Source of the DNA: Welwitschia mirabilis
Taxonomy: Eukaryota > Gnetophyta > Gnetopsida > Welwitschiales
NCBI GenBank assembly: GCA_051453625.1
Contig: JBOZIK010000001.1
Coordinates: 114,154,482-114,218,481 of the forward strand
Direction of reading: 5' to 3'
DNA: 64,000 bases
Both the position numbers and the translations under genes were made by a program. The notes beneath the pieces were generated by a model. It was not told where the DNA came from. It did not search any database and saw only the letters and a list, made by a program, of their open reading frames with translations. Numbering within the stretch: the first letter of the stretch is position 1; each line of letters opens with the position of its first letter. This document shows, one piece after another, positions 22,364 through 34,500 of this stretch.

Positions 22364-23083
22364 TGATGCAAGAGCACCCACAAAGTGTCGTAGAGGGCGA
22401 CAAAGTGTAGAGAGTCGCACGTGACGACAGAGTTGTTGAGCCATAAGAGATGGTAAAGTATTGGTGAATAATCCCACATGGGTTGTGGGAAGAATGAAAG
22501 TGATAAATATAAGCAAGAGTGCCCTACCACTAAAGTGCCTTAGCATTTTGGGTTGGTTAGGGTACTAGCTGCATCAGATGGTATCAGAGATGCAGGAGCA
22601 CCCACAAAGCATCGTAGGAGGCGACAAAGTGTAGAGAGTCGCACATGACGACAGAGTTGTTGAGCCATAAGAGATGGCAAAGTGTTGATGAATAATTCCA
22701 CATGGGTTGTGGGAAGAATGAAAGTGATAAATATAAGCAGGAGTGTCCTACCACTAAAGTGCCTTGGCATTTTGGGTTGGATGGGGTACTGGATGCATCA
22801 GATGGTATCAGAGCCAAAAGATTGCTGGCATGTGGAGCTCAAGGGTGAGCTCAAGTCTAAGATGGGTTGGTTGATGCAGGAGCATCCATAAAGAGTTGCA
22901 GGAGGCAACAAAGTGTAAAGAGTCACAGGAGGTGACAAAGTTGTTAAGCCATAGGAGATGGCTAGTAATGGTGAATAATCCCACATGGATTGGGGAAAGA
23001 ATGGAAGTGATAAATATAAGCAAGAGTGTCCTACCACTAAAGTGACTTGCCATTTTGGGTTGGATGGGGTACTAGCTGCATCA
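22364..23083 (+). mobile_element. TRIM-like element array: three LTRs, two internal segments
   Basis: LTR1 22,364-22,576 (213 bp), a 12-nt spacer holding a truncated PBS (tggtatcaga), LTR2 to 22,800 (its first T is replaced), a 71-bp internal segment 22,801-22,871 starting with a full PBS (tggtatcagagcc, 22,803-22,815), and LTR3 22,872-23,083 (212 bp). LTR ends are TGATGCA...TGCATCA, a perfect 7-bp terminal inverted repeat. Each LTR has a cccacatgggttgtgggaag-like block and a TATA-like gataaatataagca about 60 bp before its end. The PBS fits initiator tRNA-Met priming. No gag or pol is encoded, so mobilisation would need another element. Size and layout fit a terminal-repeat retrotransposon in miniature. 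No 5S-like sequence is seen, so it is not Cassandra. Confidence 0.8.
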
Positions 23084-24486
23084 ACGGATCTCTAGAGAAT
23101 GAGAGTTGTGGGCTCTTTTGCCTTCATCCTAGTAAGTAACATTCATATTGCAGGTATTAATTTAATAAAAGAATTTGGTCAATTTCACTGAAAAGAGAGT
23201 ATCTGTAGGATGGAAAAGACAGACATTGGCAGCTATGACTAAAGTGACTAGACAGTCTTCTATTAGAGATATGTGGAGACGTTGGTGTCTTAAGGCGCCA
23301 AGAGGCAGGGGAATGATCTGTAAGAGTTGCTGGGGCGCAACATGGACAGCTATGTCTGGGTGATTGAACTTCACTAATAATAGTTTAATTAATTTTAAAA
23401 GTTTTACAATCAAAATAAATGATACCATCTAATTCTAGCTTACTGAATGTAAAAGTGCTTAAAAAAGCATTATGATCTCAGTGTTATCATTAAACCAAGC
23501 ACTTTTGCTATTATATAAGTTTTCTTCTTTTGTAAATACTATCTCAATTATAAATGTTTCTTATACTTTGTCGTGTCTTAGAATGTGTAAAACAAGATTA
23601 TTTCATCATCTAATATCTTTTCACAAATGCTTATAATATTTTGGGGTAAAGAAAAGCTTCTTCTATAAATACAAAGCTTTAATTACACGTCCTCATCTTT
23701 GTAAAACCATTACAGCCCTCCTTTTTCACTTTGCTCTCCATTAAAAGAAAAACTTTAAGAATCTTCCTACAAGTAAAACAAAAAAAAGAGTAGACAATAG
23801 GTTCTCCGTTGGTGACCCATCAATTTAAAAAATGACTCTTTCTTATGTGGGTGATATTTTATATTTCACACAATATTGTACCACTTTTTAATTCCATTCC
23901 ACTATTAATGCTTTAAACAAATTTAATCTATCTCCTCTATAGTCTTAGTATAGTTGCAAAGGAAACTTAGTGACTCATTCTAGAGATGGACAAACATGTA
24001 AAATTATTGTTTACTACTCTTTATGTAAAGATGTCTTTGAACATATTTTCAAGGATTGTGCATTTTGCTTTATTTTATTCAAATTGTCAATAATGTCATA
24101 AAGGTATCCTTATGCAACTTCAAAACCTTTTTACGTCAAAAAATATTGATGTTATTTTGCATAGTACTACACACCTAATTTTATCTCATTAAGCTTAAAG
24201 CTCCTCCCATGGTGGTTAAAGTTTTATCTATTAGAGTCTTTTACATGTGAACTATGATTCTGATTACTCAAACATCGAAATTCAATTTTTGTGTTGATGA
24301 TCTTAAGCATGACCTATTTAATGCTATGTGAAACTTTCATATCTTCCTCTCACTTTTTTAATTAGTAAAGAATGATATCATTTTAAAGGTTAGTGATATT
24401 ATTTACCATATTTCTCCTTTGATGATAATAAATACTTCATAGAAGTTAAGATTTTAATGTTAAATAATTCTTTAACTTTACAAGCT
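23084..24486. repeat. Segmental duplication A, copy 2
   Basis: Partner of 14,745-16,282. It starts directly at the end of LTR3 with ACGGATCTCTAGAG, where copy 1 reads ACGAATCTCTTGAG joined to segment R. It lacks the roughly 90 bp GC-rich end of the protein-like part (after 23,360) and has a shorter A-run. Beyond 24,486 the sequence continues, but the partner is lost in a gap. Confidence 0.85.
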
Positions 24487-24715
24487 AGTGCATACGTTTT
24501 CAACCAAAAGATCAAAAACTTTAATTTACCTCATTCTTGTAGCCACTATTAATGAAAAGAATACCATATTTCTATTTATTAGTTTCTATCTTATAAAATA
24601 AAATTAGATGACAGAGTTATAAAGTACTTAATTTTCACATAAGTTTTCAAACTCCATAGCTCATCTTTATCTTCAAAGAATCCACTACCACTACTATACC
24701 TTAACTCCTTCTACC

Positions 24716-24773
24716 TTAGTTCATACTATGACCTTAATTCATGCTATGACCTTAGTTCATACTATGACCTTAG
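24716..24773. repeat. 18-bp tandem repeat, three units
   Basis: Units ttagttcatactatgacc (24,716-24,733), ttaattcatgctatgacc (24,734-24,751), ttagttcatactatgacc (24,752-24,769), then a partial unit ttag. The outer units are identical, the middle differs at two sites. Confidence 0.9.
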
Positions 24774-25900
24774 ATGATACCATTTAAATGATGGATTTGT
24801 GCTAGTTAAAAACAAGTGTGTGAAATTGTATTTTATTCATGTTTAAGTGTTAGCAACTTATAGTATCTCATATTTTAATTATTATATACAACATATGAAT
24901 CCTTTTTAAGGTCTCTTCAGTACCCTAGAAATTCACTTCTTATATTGCAAATAGTCATGTTCATACAAATAAAACCATAGTTATTGATTTATCAAGAATT
25001 CAATTATTATGAAATGTTTGAGATCTACTAAATAGGCTATAGCATAATAGATTTAGTGATTTTCTCTCTGGAATAAGTACCCATTTTAATTTCATGCTAC
25101 TTTAAGGACTTAGGATTTCTCTTATAGGGGTTTTTTTTCCCAATAAAGTCTTTTCTTCCCTACTCCATTGCCTTACTCACAAATCATGATGAAGTTGTAG
25201 GTGGTATGCCATTTCTTGTTATCATCTTTATAGAAATATAAAGTACCTTAATCTAGTATAGAATCTAATTATAGAAGTGTGTAAGACATGTTATCCTCTT
25301 TTAGTATTTGCTCTCTCTATTATTCTAATAATTAACATGACCATTATTACTTATGATAAGAACATTTTACTGTTCTTACTTTATTTCATTAGATTAGTGA
25401 GGTCGATTTTAATAATTTAGAATTTAATGATAAATTGAAGGAATTCTATCTTTCTTAATTAGCTCATGGTTAACAAAAAATTTTATTTAATTAATAGGAA
25501 TGGTCATAATTCTTATCATTTTTTTACTGAGTATACTTAATAAAAACTGCTACATGAGAGAGGCTTAAATTTTTAGTTAACTTTACATGTTTTATTTTCT
25601 AGTCTTTTCTTTTTTGATATTTTAATGGACACATCTTATCATTTGTTTTATCTACATGTTAGTTGCTTCTCTTCCTTAATCATAGAGGATATTATTCATA
25701 ATATATGGAATACAAAGTTGAGACCCCAAGGTTATATTGACTTAATTACTTAGTAACCTCATGCTATGTGTTAAGTGCATAATTTTGCAAGAAAATTTGA
25801 TAAAAAGATGGCTTCTTAAGAAAAATTGAAGCATTCACAACTACATCAAATAATTATAGATTTTTCTTTATAAACTACTTATCAATTTTTTATGGCTCTC
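24774..25900. other. AT-rich spacer
   Basis: Starts with gatgataccat, which resembles the reverse complement of a tRNA-Met-type PBS and could mark the 5' end of a minus-strand LTR element. No LTR partner was found. Otherwise nothing recognisable. Confidence 0.35.
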
Positions 25901-25929
25901 TTCATGTTCAATTATATCTTTTTCATAGT

Positions 25930-26960
25930 AGAAATTTTATAAAGAAAAGAGTGATTTGGATCAACTGGAAAATGAATTAAATTAGAATTTAGGATGAAAT
26001 GTGGACTAAATTTATCAAATGCATAAAACATGATTAACCTTGATAAGGTTAGATCACCTTACCTTTAAAGAATCTTTAATAACTAATCATGTTCAACTAC
26101 TATTTTGTCTCAAATATGATCTTTGATGATTATTCCTAGTCTAACATAATGAAGTTATCTCATTTTAAGGAGGCTATGTGATCATAAATCCATTTGGTTT
26201 CTTTTGTAATGTCTTTTATGTTGGATTGATACATCATAATTAATGAACTAAAATAAAAAATCTTATTTTTCTATGAAGAATGATAAGATAGTAGGATATG
26301 ATGGTTTTCCAGTTGAATTCTTTAGAGATCATTGGGATTATTTTAGATATGACATTTTTTATATTATTTCTAAAGTAATAAGAATTACTTATTTAAGATA
26401 AATGTCAAACTAAGGAATCATATTATTACTCCCTCGATTAGAATATTTCTTACAAATTGGTAAGTAATGTCCTATTAATCTACTAAATGTTACTTATAAA
26501 ATACATGCTAAATTATTAGCTTTATAGTTTAAAGCATATTGTTTAAGACATTATTATTGAAAAATATATTTTAGGTAATGTAGTTATCTCTTAAGAGAAC
26601 CTTTGATGTAAAACAAAACAAAAATAAAAATTAAGATTTACTTATTATTAAGATTGATTATACTCAGGATTTTGACAAATCCAACGGAACTTTATTCTAC
26701 ACATTATGCAAAAATAAGGGTTTGACTAACACTTTCTTTAAATGATTCAATGGTTATTTTAGAACCATAATCCTTGAATTACTACATAATATGGGGTTCA
26801 TTACCTTTTTCAATTCAATGCTTTATTATTATGGCCATCCTCTAGTAGTGGATTTCTATAACCCCATAGTAGAGTTTTGCTTTATTTATAATTATTTTTA
26901 ACATAGTAAGTAGTGCTTGTAGCTATTCTCTATTTCTCTAGTTAGATGCTTTTAAATAGC
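25930..26960 (+). mobile_element. LINE ORF2 reverse transcriptase relic (plus strand)
   Basis: From 26,265 the plus strand reads SMKNDKIVGYDGFPVEFF then RDHWDYF, equivalent to the k.PGPDGfp.eFfk..W opening of LINE RT. This is followed by a LIPK-like region at about 26,410, CPINLLNVTYKIHAKLLAL (RPIsL.nv.YKi.aK.LA) at 26,470, and FDKSNGTLFYTLCKNKGL (f.KAyD...w.fl...L...Gf) near 26,670. The order and spacing fit RT blocks 1-4. Stops interrupt each block and the FADD box was not found. The segment 25,930-26,230 is plausible upstream linker. It is in the opposite orientation to the LINE at 18,300-20,960. Confidence 0.7.
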
Positions 26961-26999
26961 TTTATCTATACTAATTTTTTACCTTATTTATCTCATTTT

Positions 27000-27925
27000 T
27001 GACATAGGGTGATTTTTCTCATTATTGACTTATCGTTGTAATGACTATCTAATGATGATTTATTATTTTATAATTCTAATAAAAACCCAACAAGAAAGTA
27101 TTTTCTACACATCACTTTCAATTAGTACATTATCATGCTACATTATCTTGATACATCATTCATGTAATCTTAGAATATCATATTGGAATTCAAGACTTGT
27201 CTAGCTTAGTAGAGGCCCAAAACTAATAGAGATTATTCCTACTTTAGATTAGGACACATGATGCTACTTTTGATGGCCCTTTTAGTAGTTATGAAATTAA
27301 AATCATCATTAGCATGTCATTCTATCCATAGCCCAATAATAACTAGTTTTTTATACTTCTGATAATCATTTATGGAAGTTTATATTCATGGGAGTTATAA
27401 CCTTCTCAACCTCTTAATCATCCTACATACTCACTAAATTCATCTATTTATCCTTCCTCTTGTAAACATTCGATTGACTTTTTGGCTAGTAGCATCATAT
27501 GTTATATTTTATTATTTATAGTACACTAAACTATTCATAATAGAAGGATGCTCTTCTTTTATGATTTCTTGCATAAGGATTCCTTCTTGAAATGTATGAA
27601 TTGAAATTAGATATGTTGTTGATTTTATTCCTTGAAAGGATCCCCTATTGAATAGTTACATCAGAAGTTCACCTTTGCTCATTGATGTTTGTTATGTATC
27701 ATTGAATACCTTATGACAAAAACATTACTATCTTTTCTGAAATTGCATTTTAGAATTACTACATATTATAGGGATATATGAATTTTCTATATTGAACTAT
27801 TATTTTTTAAGCTTACAACATTTAGGCTATTAAAGATAGTTTTACTAATTTATACATATTCATAAACTCTTATTGGTGCTGATGCTAAGAAAAGTAGTAG
27901 TTTGCATAACCTACTTGTAATTTTT
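27000..27925. other. AT-rich sequence between LINE and gypsy relics
   Basis: May hold further LINE ORF2 remains in the first few hundred bases, but I could not align any RT block with confidence. Nothing else recognised. Confidence 0.35.
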
Positions 27926-27929
27926 GGAT

Positions 27930-29694
27930 TATTTAAATTTAGTGTCATCCTCCATTTGAAGGTCTATATATTTACCTTAAATACTTTACTATTAGAATGT
28001 TATACTATCGTAATAAGGTTTTATAGGATTTATGATTGTCTATCCTTAATTATTGAATCTATAGCTTGAAAAGGAAATTACCCTTATTTTAAATTTTTTT
28101 CTATTTTTATTTTATTTGATGAATTAATGATTCTAATAAAACTCGAAAATCATATAAATGATACACCCTATATGATTTTGTAATTAGAATACTTAAGGAT
28201 ATTTACATTACTAGGTATTTTATGCACAAATATAAGTAAGAATAAAGATTTGTATAAGAGAACCTCATTAGTGGATTCTATTTTTTTTTTGTAAGTCATA
28301 TATAAATCTAAGCTCATGAAAATCAAAATATTTTAAATAAGAGTAATAGTTGTTTTGTATAAAAAAAACTATCATTTACTAAATCTCATTGTTAACATGT
28401 AAAAATTAACATTATGATTAAGTTAAATGATTAATTAATTTTAGTATAATATATTGATATAAAAAATTTATCATAAAAACATGTATCCTATTGGTTTTTA
28501 ATAATAATTATGGACTTATCAATTTTTCATGACATTTTTAGGGTAATCATTACATTTTAAATACCTCTACAACATATGAAGATAATCCAACCTAGAACAT
28601 TGGTGCTATCAACTAGGACTACTAGTGCTACTGGTTTATGACGATAGATTACTTTCATTTTTTAATTTCTAAAATGTCATAACAAATCTAGTCATTTAAA
28701 GTTAGGGACTTGATCAATTTTTACCTTTGTAAATTTTTTTCATCTTTAATGACAAGCGGTGATGACGATGGCAACTTACAACAATGACATTTGATAGGGC
28801 AGAGCAGAATGATTGTATAGATAAATTTCGATCATAGTAGTTGGTAAAAGCATTAACATGTAAGATTCAAGTGTTGATTTTATTATAATAATATCTACAT
28901 AATGAAAAAAATTACAAGTCATTCTACTTAATATCATCCTTATGTAATTACTCATCTATTGCTATAAGCCAAGATTTTATGACCACCCACACTCATGCCT
29001 GCATACAAAAGGGAATTAAGTCCTTTATTATATCATATTTCATTTTCGTAAAATCATATAACCTTTGGTGTGTAAAGGTGCAATGGCCTTTTAAGTACTT
29101 CTTTAGGAAGTAAGTTTGTTTTTAAGGAGATTGAGGAGTTATTTCTCTTCCTTAATCTTTGATGTCATGTATATTTTTCTAATTTAATACTATGAATTAA
29201 TTTATTTTAATTATTAGTATTAATTTAGTTTGTACTAGGAATGCTTAATAAATAACACACTTTTAAGTTTTTCTTTGGTTAACTAGGTAAATTTGATTAA
29301 TTTAATTGATTGATAGTTTTAGTAATTTCATAACTCTTACACACAATTACTTCATACTTTCCATTTTTATCATCAAGCTATGGAACTAATAATAATCATA
29401 TTCACCAATACTCAATTGATAAATGAGATTATGTCATCATGACTATAGCCTTTACACTTGATGTTCTAAAGTTTATTTCAAATTAGTTCTGCGTTTGGTT
29501 AAGTTAGGATTTAGAGGATGATAAATCAGTGATTTCTTATAGCTTGCTTGCTTCCTGCATTTCCTATAAAGTTTTATAACATTTCTTATCTAACTTTCTA
29601 AGCCTTCTAAGTTTAAGGATCTTGATATCACTACCTTACCTATTGAACATTGAAGGTGATGATAAAATTAGAAAATCATTTATTCATATTAGAT
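27930..29694 (+). mobile_element. Gypsy LTR end/PBS/leader segment, copy 1
   Basis: A 1.76-kb segment homologous to 29,795-31,526. At 28,600-28,619 it has ttggtgctatcaactaggac, which differs from the tRNA-Asp-type PBS of many plant Ty3/gypsy elements mostly by transitions, and it follows directly on cctagaaca, a fitting LTR 3' end. So 27,930-28,599 is LTR sequence and 28,600-29,694 is leader and gag-region sequence. The copy is cut by the 100-N gap. The LTR start was not identified. Confidence 0.6.
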
Positions 29695-29794
29695 NNNNNN
29701 NNNNNNNNNNNNNNNNNNNNNNNNNNNNNNNNNNNNNNNNNNNNNNNNNNNNNNNNNNNNNNNNNNNNNNNNNNNNNNNNNNNNNNNNNNNNNN
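29695..29794. other. Assembly gap (100 N)
   Basis: Exactly 100 undetermined bases at the boundary between the two diverged direct copies, so copy number here depends on the assembly. Confidence 0.99.
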
Positions 29795-31526
29795 TTTTGC
29801 ATTATTTAAATTTACTAATATAGTGTCATCCTCCATTTGAAGGTCTATAGATTTACCTTAAATACTTTATTGTTACAATTTTATACTATCATAATAAGGT
29901 TTTATAGGATTTATAACTGGCTATCCTTAATTACTGAATCTATACGTTGAAAGGGAAATTACCCTTATTTTAATTTTTTTCTATTTTTATTTTCTTTGAT
30001 GAATTAATGATTCTAATAAAACCAAAAAATCCTATAAACTATAACCCTATATGATTTAGTAATTAGGATACTTAAGGATAATTACATTAATAATTGTTTT
30101 ATGCACAAATATAAGCAAGAATAAAGATTTGTATAAGAGAACATTGTTAGTGGATTATATCTTTTTTAGTAGGTCATATATAAATCTAAGCTCATGAAAA
30201 TCAAGATATTTTAAATAATAATAATAGTTTCTTTATATAAGAACAACTATCATTTCCTAAATCTCATTGTTAACATGTAAAAATTAACATTATGATCAAG
30301 TTAAATGATTAATTAATTTTAATATAATATACTAATATAAATAATTTTATCATAAAAACATGTATCCTAGTGGTTTTTAATAATAATTATGGAGTTATCA
30401 CTTTTCCATAACATTTTTAGGATAATCATTACATTGTAAAGACCTCTAGAAAATATGAAGATAATCCAACCTAGAACGTTGGTACTATCAGCTAGGACTA
30501 CTATTGCCACTGATCTATGAGGATAGATCACTTTCATTTTTACATTTCCAAAATGTCATAATAAATATGATTTATTAGAGTTATGGACTTGATAAATTTT
30601 CACCTTGTAAATTTCTTCCATCTTTGATAACAAGTGGTGATTACAATGGTAACTTACAACAGTGTCATTTGGTAGGGCAGAGTAAAATGGTTGTATAGAT
30701 AAATTTCAATCATAGTAGTTGGCACAAGCATTAACATGCAAGATTCAAGTGTTGATTTTGTTATAATAATATTCACCTAATGAAAAAAATGATAAATCAT
30801 TCTACTTAATATCATCATTATGTAACTACTCATCTATTGCTAGAAGCTAAGAGTTTATGATCATCCACACTAATGCCCACCTACAAAAGGGAATTAAGTC
30901 TTTTATTGTATCATCTTTTATTTTGGGAAAAGAATATAACCTTTGGTGTGTAAAGGTGTAATGGCCTTTTATGTACTTCTTTAGGAAATAAGATTGTTTT
31001 TAAGGAGTTTGAGGAGTCATTTCTACTTCCTGTCATTTATTTTAATTATTAGTATTAATTTACTTTGTACTAGGAATGCTTAAAAAATAACACACTCTTA
31101 AGTTTTTCTTTGATTAACTGGGTAAATTTGATTAAGTTAATTGATTTATAGTCTTAGAAATTTCATAACTCTTACATGCAATTAATTCAAACTTTCCATT
31201 TTTATCATAAAGCTATGGAACTAATGATAATCATATTCACCAATACTCTATTGATAAATGCGATTATGTCCTAGTAACTGGAGTATTTACACTTGATGTT
31301 CTAAAGTTATTTCAAATCAGTTCTACATATGGTTAATTTAGGATTTAGAGAATGACAAATTAGTGATTTCTTATATCTTACTTGCTTCCTACTTTCCCCA
31401 TAAAGTTTTATAACATTATTATCTAACATTCCAAGCCTCCTAAGTTTAAGGATCCTGATATCACTACCTTACCTATTGAACATTGAAGCTGATGATAAAG
31501 TTAGAAAATCATCTGTTTATATTAGA
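29795..31526 (+). mobile_element. Gypsy LTR end/PBS/leader segment, copy 2
   Basis: Direct repeat of 27,933-29,694, with base differences spread throughout and small indels. Copy 2 lacks about 70 bp near 31,030. Its PBS relic ttggtactatcagctaggac is at 30,479-30,498. It continues without a break into the protease region at 31,540, so this copy belongs to the gypsy pol relic downstream. Confidence 0.65.
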
Positions 31527-31539
31527 TATTAAGTAAGTT

Positions 31540-34500
31540 TCATGCCTTTACAAATTATTCAAATGTGTGATTTACAACACTGCATTAATCCTAGCAATAC
31601 AATCCTTAAATTTGCTGATGTTTGCACTAGAAAGCCTATGGGAATTATTCTTAATTTATTGGTTAAAGTTTATTCTACTTTATCTCTAGTGAAGTTTTTT
31701 ATCCTAGAGGTAAACAAAATTAACAGTTATCCCATAATCTTAGAAATATCGTTTTATGCAAATGGGTTTGAATTTTGGAAGATATAAATTTACTGTTAAA
31801 GTTTACAATACTTTATAAAATGTAAAGTAAGACTCAATTGATCTTTCTACAAATTTAGTTAATCCTATAATATATTTAGATCATAGACATTTGGAAAAAT
31901 GAGTTTTAATAAATAGATAAAATTTATAATTTGATGGTATGAATCCATAAATTATTTTGATTAATAAGTCTTTTAATTCATCCAATTCTTGCAAAGTGAA
32001 TTATGATAAAGAGAATTTGAGGAATATTGGATAATGGAATTGACCTCATTCTTCTTGTAAAGATGTGGAGATAGAATCTATCTTATATTATCATTATGTG
32101 TATTTCTTTAGTTTGAATAAGGTACGTAATTGTGATAATGATCATATATTTAAACATTAGCATATGTTTATAGAACATTGAAGGAGCTCCATCTTCATTT
32201 AAAGTATGTTATCTAGACAAGAATAAATAGAAACACAAATAGATTTTTGTTTATTAATACAGGAATATGATACTAGTTTATTAGAAGTACTGTAACTAAA
32301 GAAATAAGCCTTTGCATGAAATAATGTTGGTTTAACTAGCATTTCTTCTAACATTGTCCAATATAAGATTTTTTTGAAGAATAATGCCAAACTTATTAGG
32401 CAACTATAGTGAAGATTGAATCTAGCCTCGAAGCAAATTATGAAAGACAAAATTATTAAATTAATAAGTTTAGGTATAATATATCTTATTGAATATAGTG
32501 ACGGAATGAGTTCTATCACTTGAGCTACTAATAAGGAAATAAAGATTGCTCATGGACATTATATAATTAAATGAAGTAAACATGAAAGATTATACTTCTC
32601 TTCCATTTGTATAATAAATCCTTCATAATATTAATATCCATGAGTTTTATTCCTTTATTAATGGGTATAGTGATTACAATCAATAAAATGTTACCCTCGA
32701 AGACCAATCCAAACCTATAACTACCTCTTTATTTGGTTTTTATTTTTTTTTTGGAAAATTTCCTTTGATATTTATGATGCACCTAGCACTTTTCAAAGAT
32801 CAATAATTGAAATTTTCTTAGACATAATTGAAGAATTCACTAAAATATTCGTGGATGACATTTGCTTCTTTGGGAATAGTATTAAATATTTTTTTAGAAA
32901 GATCAGATAATGTTCTCAATAACTACATTAAAATAATTTTAAAACTTAGTTTTAAAAAGACCCATTTCATCATCACTAAAGAATTTTGTTTAGGTCATGA
33001 AATTTTTAAAAATGGTATTGAAATGCATCTAGCTAATGTCGATAACAGTATTAATATTTCTCCACCATTTACTATTAAAAAGGTTATGTAGCATTTTATC
33101 ATCACGTTATTAAGAACCTTAGTATCATTTCTAAGATTTTTTAATTTGCTCTTGAAAAATGATTTTAAGTTTAAATGGAGTGAAATTTATTAAAATTATT
33201 TAAAGGCTTTGGAGCAAATATTATTTTCACACTAATACTTGTTGATCTACATTCATCACATCCCTTTAAATTAATGTATGATGTGAGTGATATAGATATA
33301 AATAGTGTGCTTGATTAAAAGATGAATAATTAACATTATGTGATTTCTTATCTTAGCAAAATCATGTCTAACCTATTATTGAATTATATTGTTACTTAAA
33401 AAAATATGTTGACTATTGTGCATNNNNNNNNNNNNNNNNNNNNNNNNNNNNNNNNNNNNNNNNNNNNNNNNNNNNNNNNNNNNNNNNNNNNNNNNNNNNN
33501 NNNNNNNNNNNNNNNNNNNNNNNCTTATCTTAGCAAAATCATGTCTAACCTATTATTGAATTATATTGTTACTTAAAAAAATATGTTGACTATTGTGCAT
33601 TCTTCTAGTAAATTACATCATTATCTTTTAGACAATTATGTTATCACACATATGGATCAATTAATCATTAGGTATCTTATGACTAAAATAGATATAGATG
33701 CTAGACTAACATGATGGTTTTACTTATGAAAGAATTTTATTTCACTATTATTAATAAAATAGATAAACCTAATAATGTGATAGAATGCTTATCTAGATTA
33801 CACATAATAAACTATTCTAGTTCTTAAGTTAAGGAAGAATTCCTAAATACAAGAACATTTGTAGTTAACATAGTAAAATGTTTTTATAAGATTCATCCTA
33901 CGCCATCGTATGCCAAGATAGTCAACTTTCTAGTTACTCAAAATATTTCTATAGATTGAGCATTTAATTTTAAATTCTTTTCTTCATAGAGTTAGTATCT
34001 ATATTTTACAAGTACCTTTTAATTATTTTTGATGTCTTCATTAAATCATGTAGATATATGCACCTGTATGAGAGCAATTTAGCATCTCCTAATTATCGCA
34101 TGGTAGAATTTGTAATGGACATTTTAATGATAAAAATAAAATCATAAAAACATTATAGAGTAATTTTGTATTAGCCTACTCTATTTAAGGATGCATATGC
34201 TTATACGCAAGCATGTGCTACATGTTAATGATATAAAACTGTCAATAAGGCATATGTAATTCCCTTGCAATCCATTATAGGATGTGAACCATTTCATTAT
34301 TAGAGAGCAGAATTCATAAAATCCATCTAGCCAAATTCAAATGGTATGAATAACATTTTAGTTATAGTTTATTATATTACCAAGTTGGTCAAAGCTATTT
34401 CTACCATTCATGATGATCCTCCTTTTTGTATGTTTATTTTCAAAAATGAATTTCTTTTAAATGATTTAGATTTTCTAGAGTCTTAACTTTAAATCAAGAA

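Noticed and set aside
22577-22815. 5S rRNA-derived promoter in the short LTRs (Cassandra-type TRIM)
   Set aside because: The LTRs contain a TATA-type promoter block and no 5S-like internal control region.
22137-23053. Overlapping minus-strand frames repeating a LLIFITFILPTTHVGL-like sequence
   Set aside because: They are the complement of the repeated TRIM LTRs. Similarity between frames only reflects LTR duplication.
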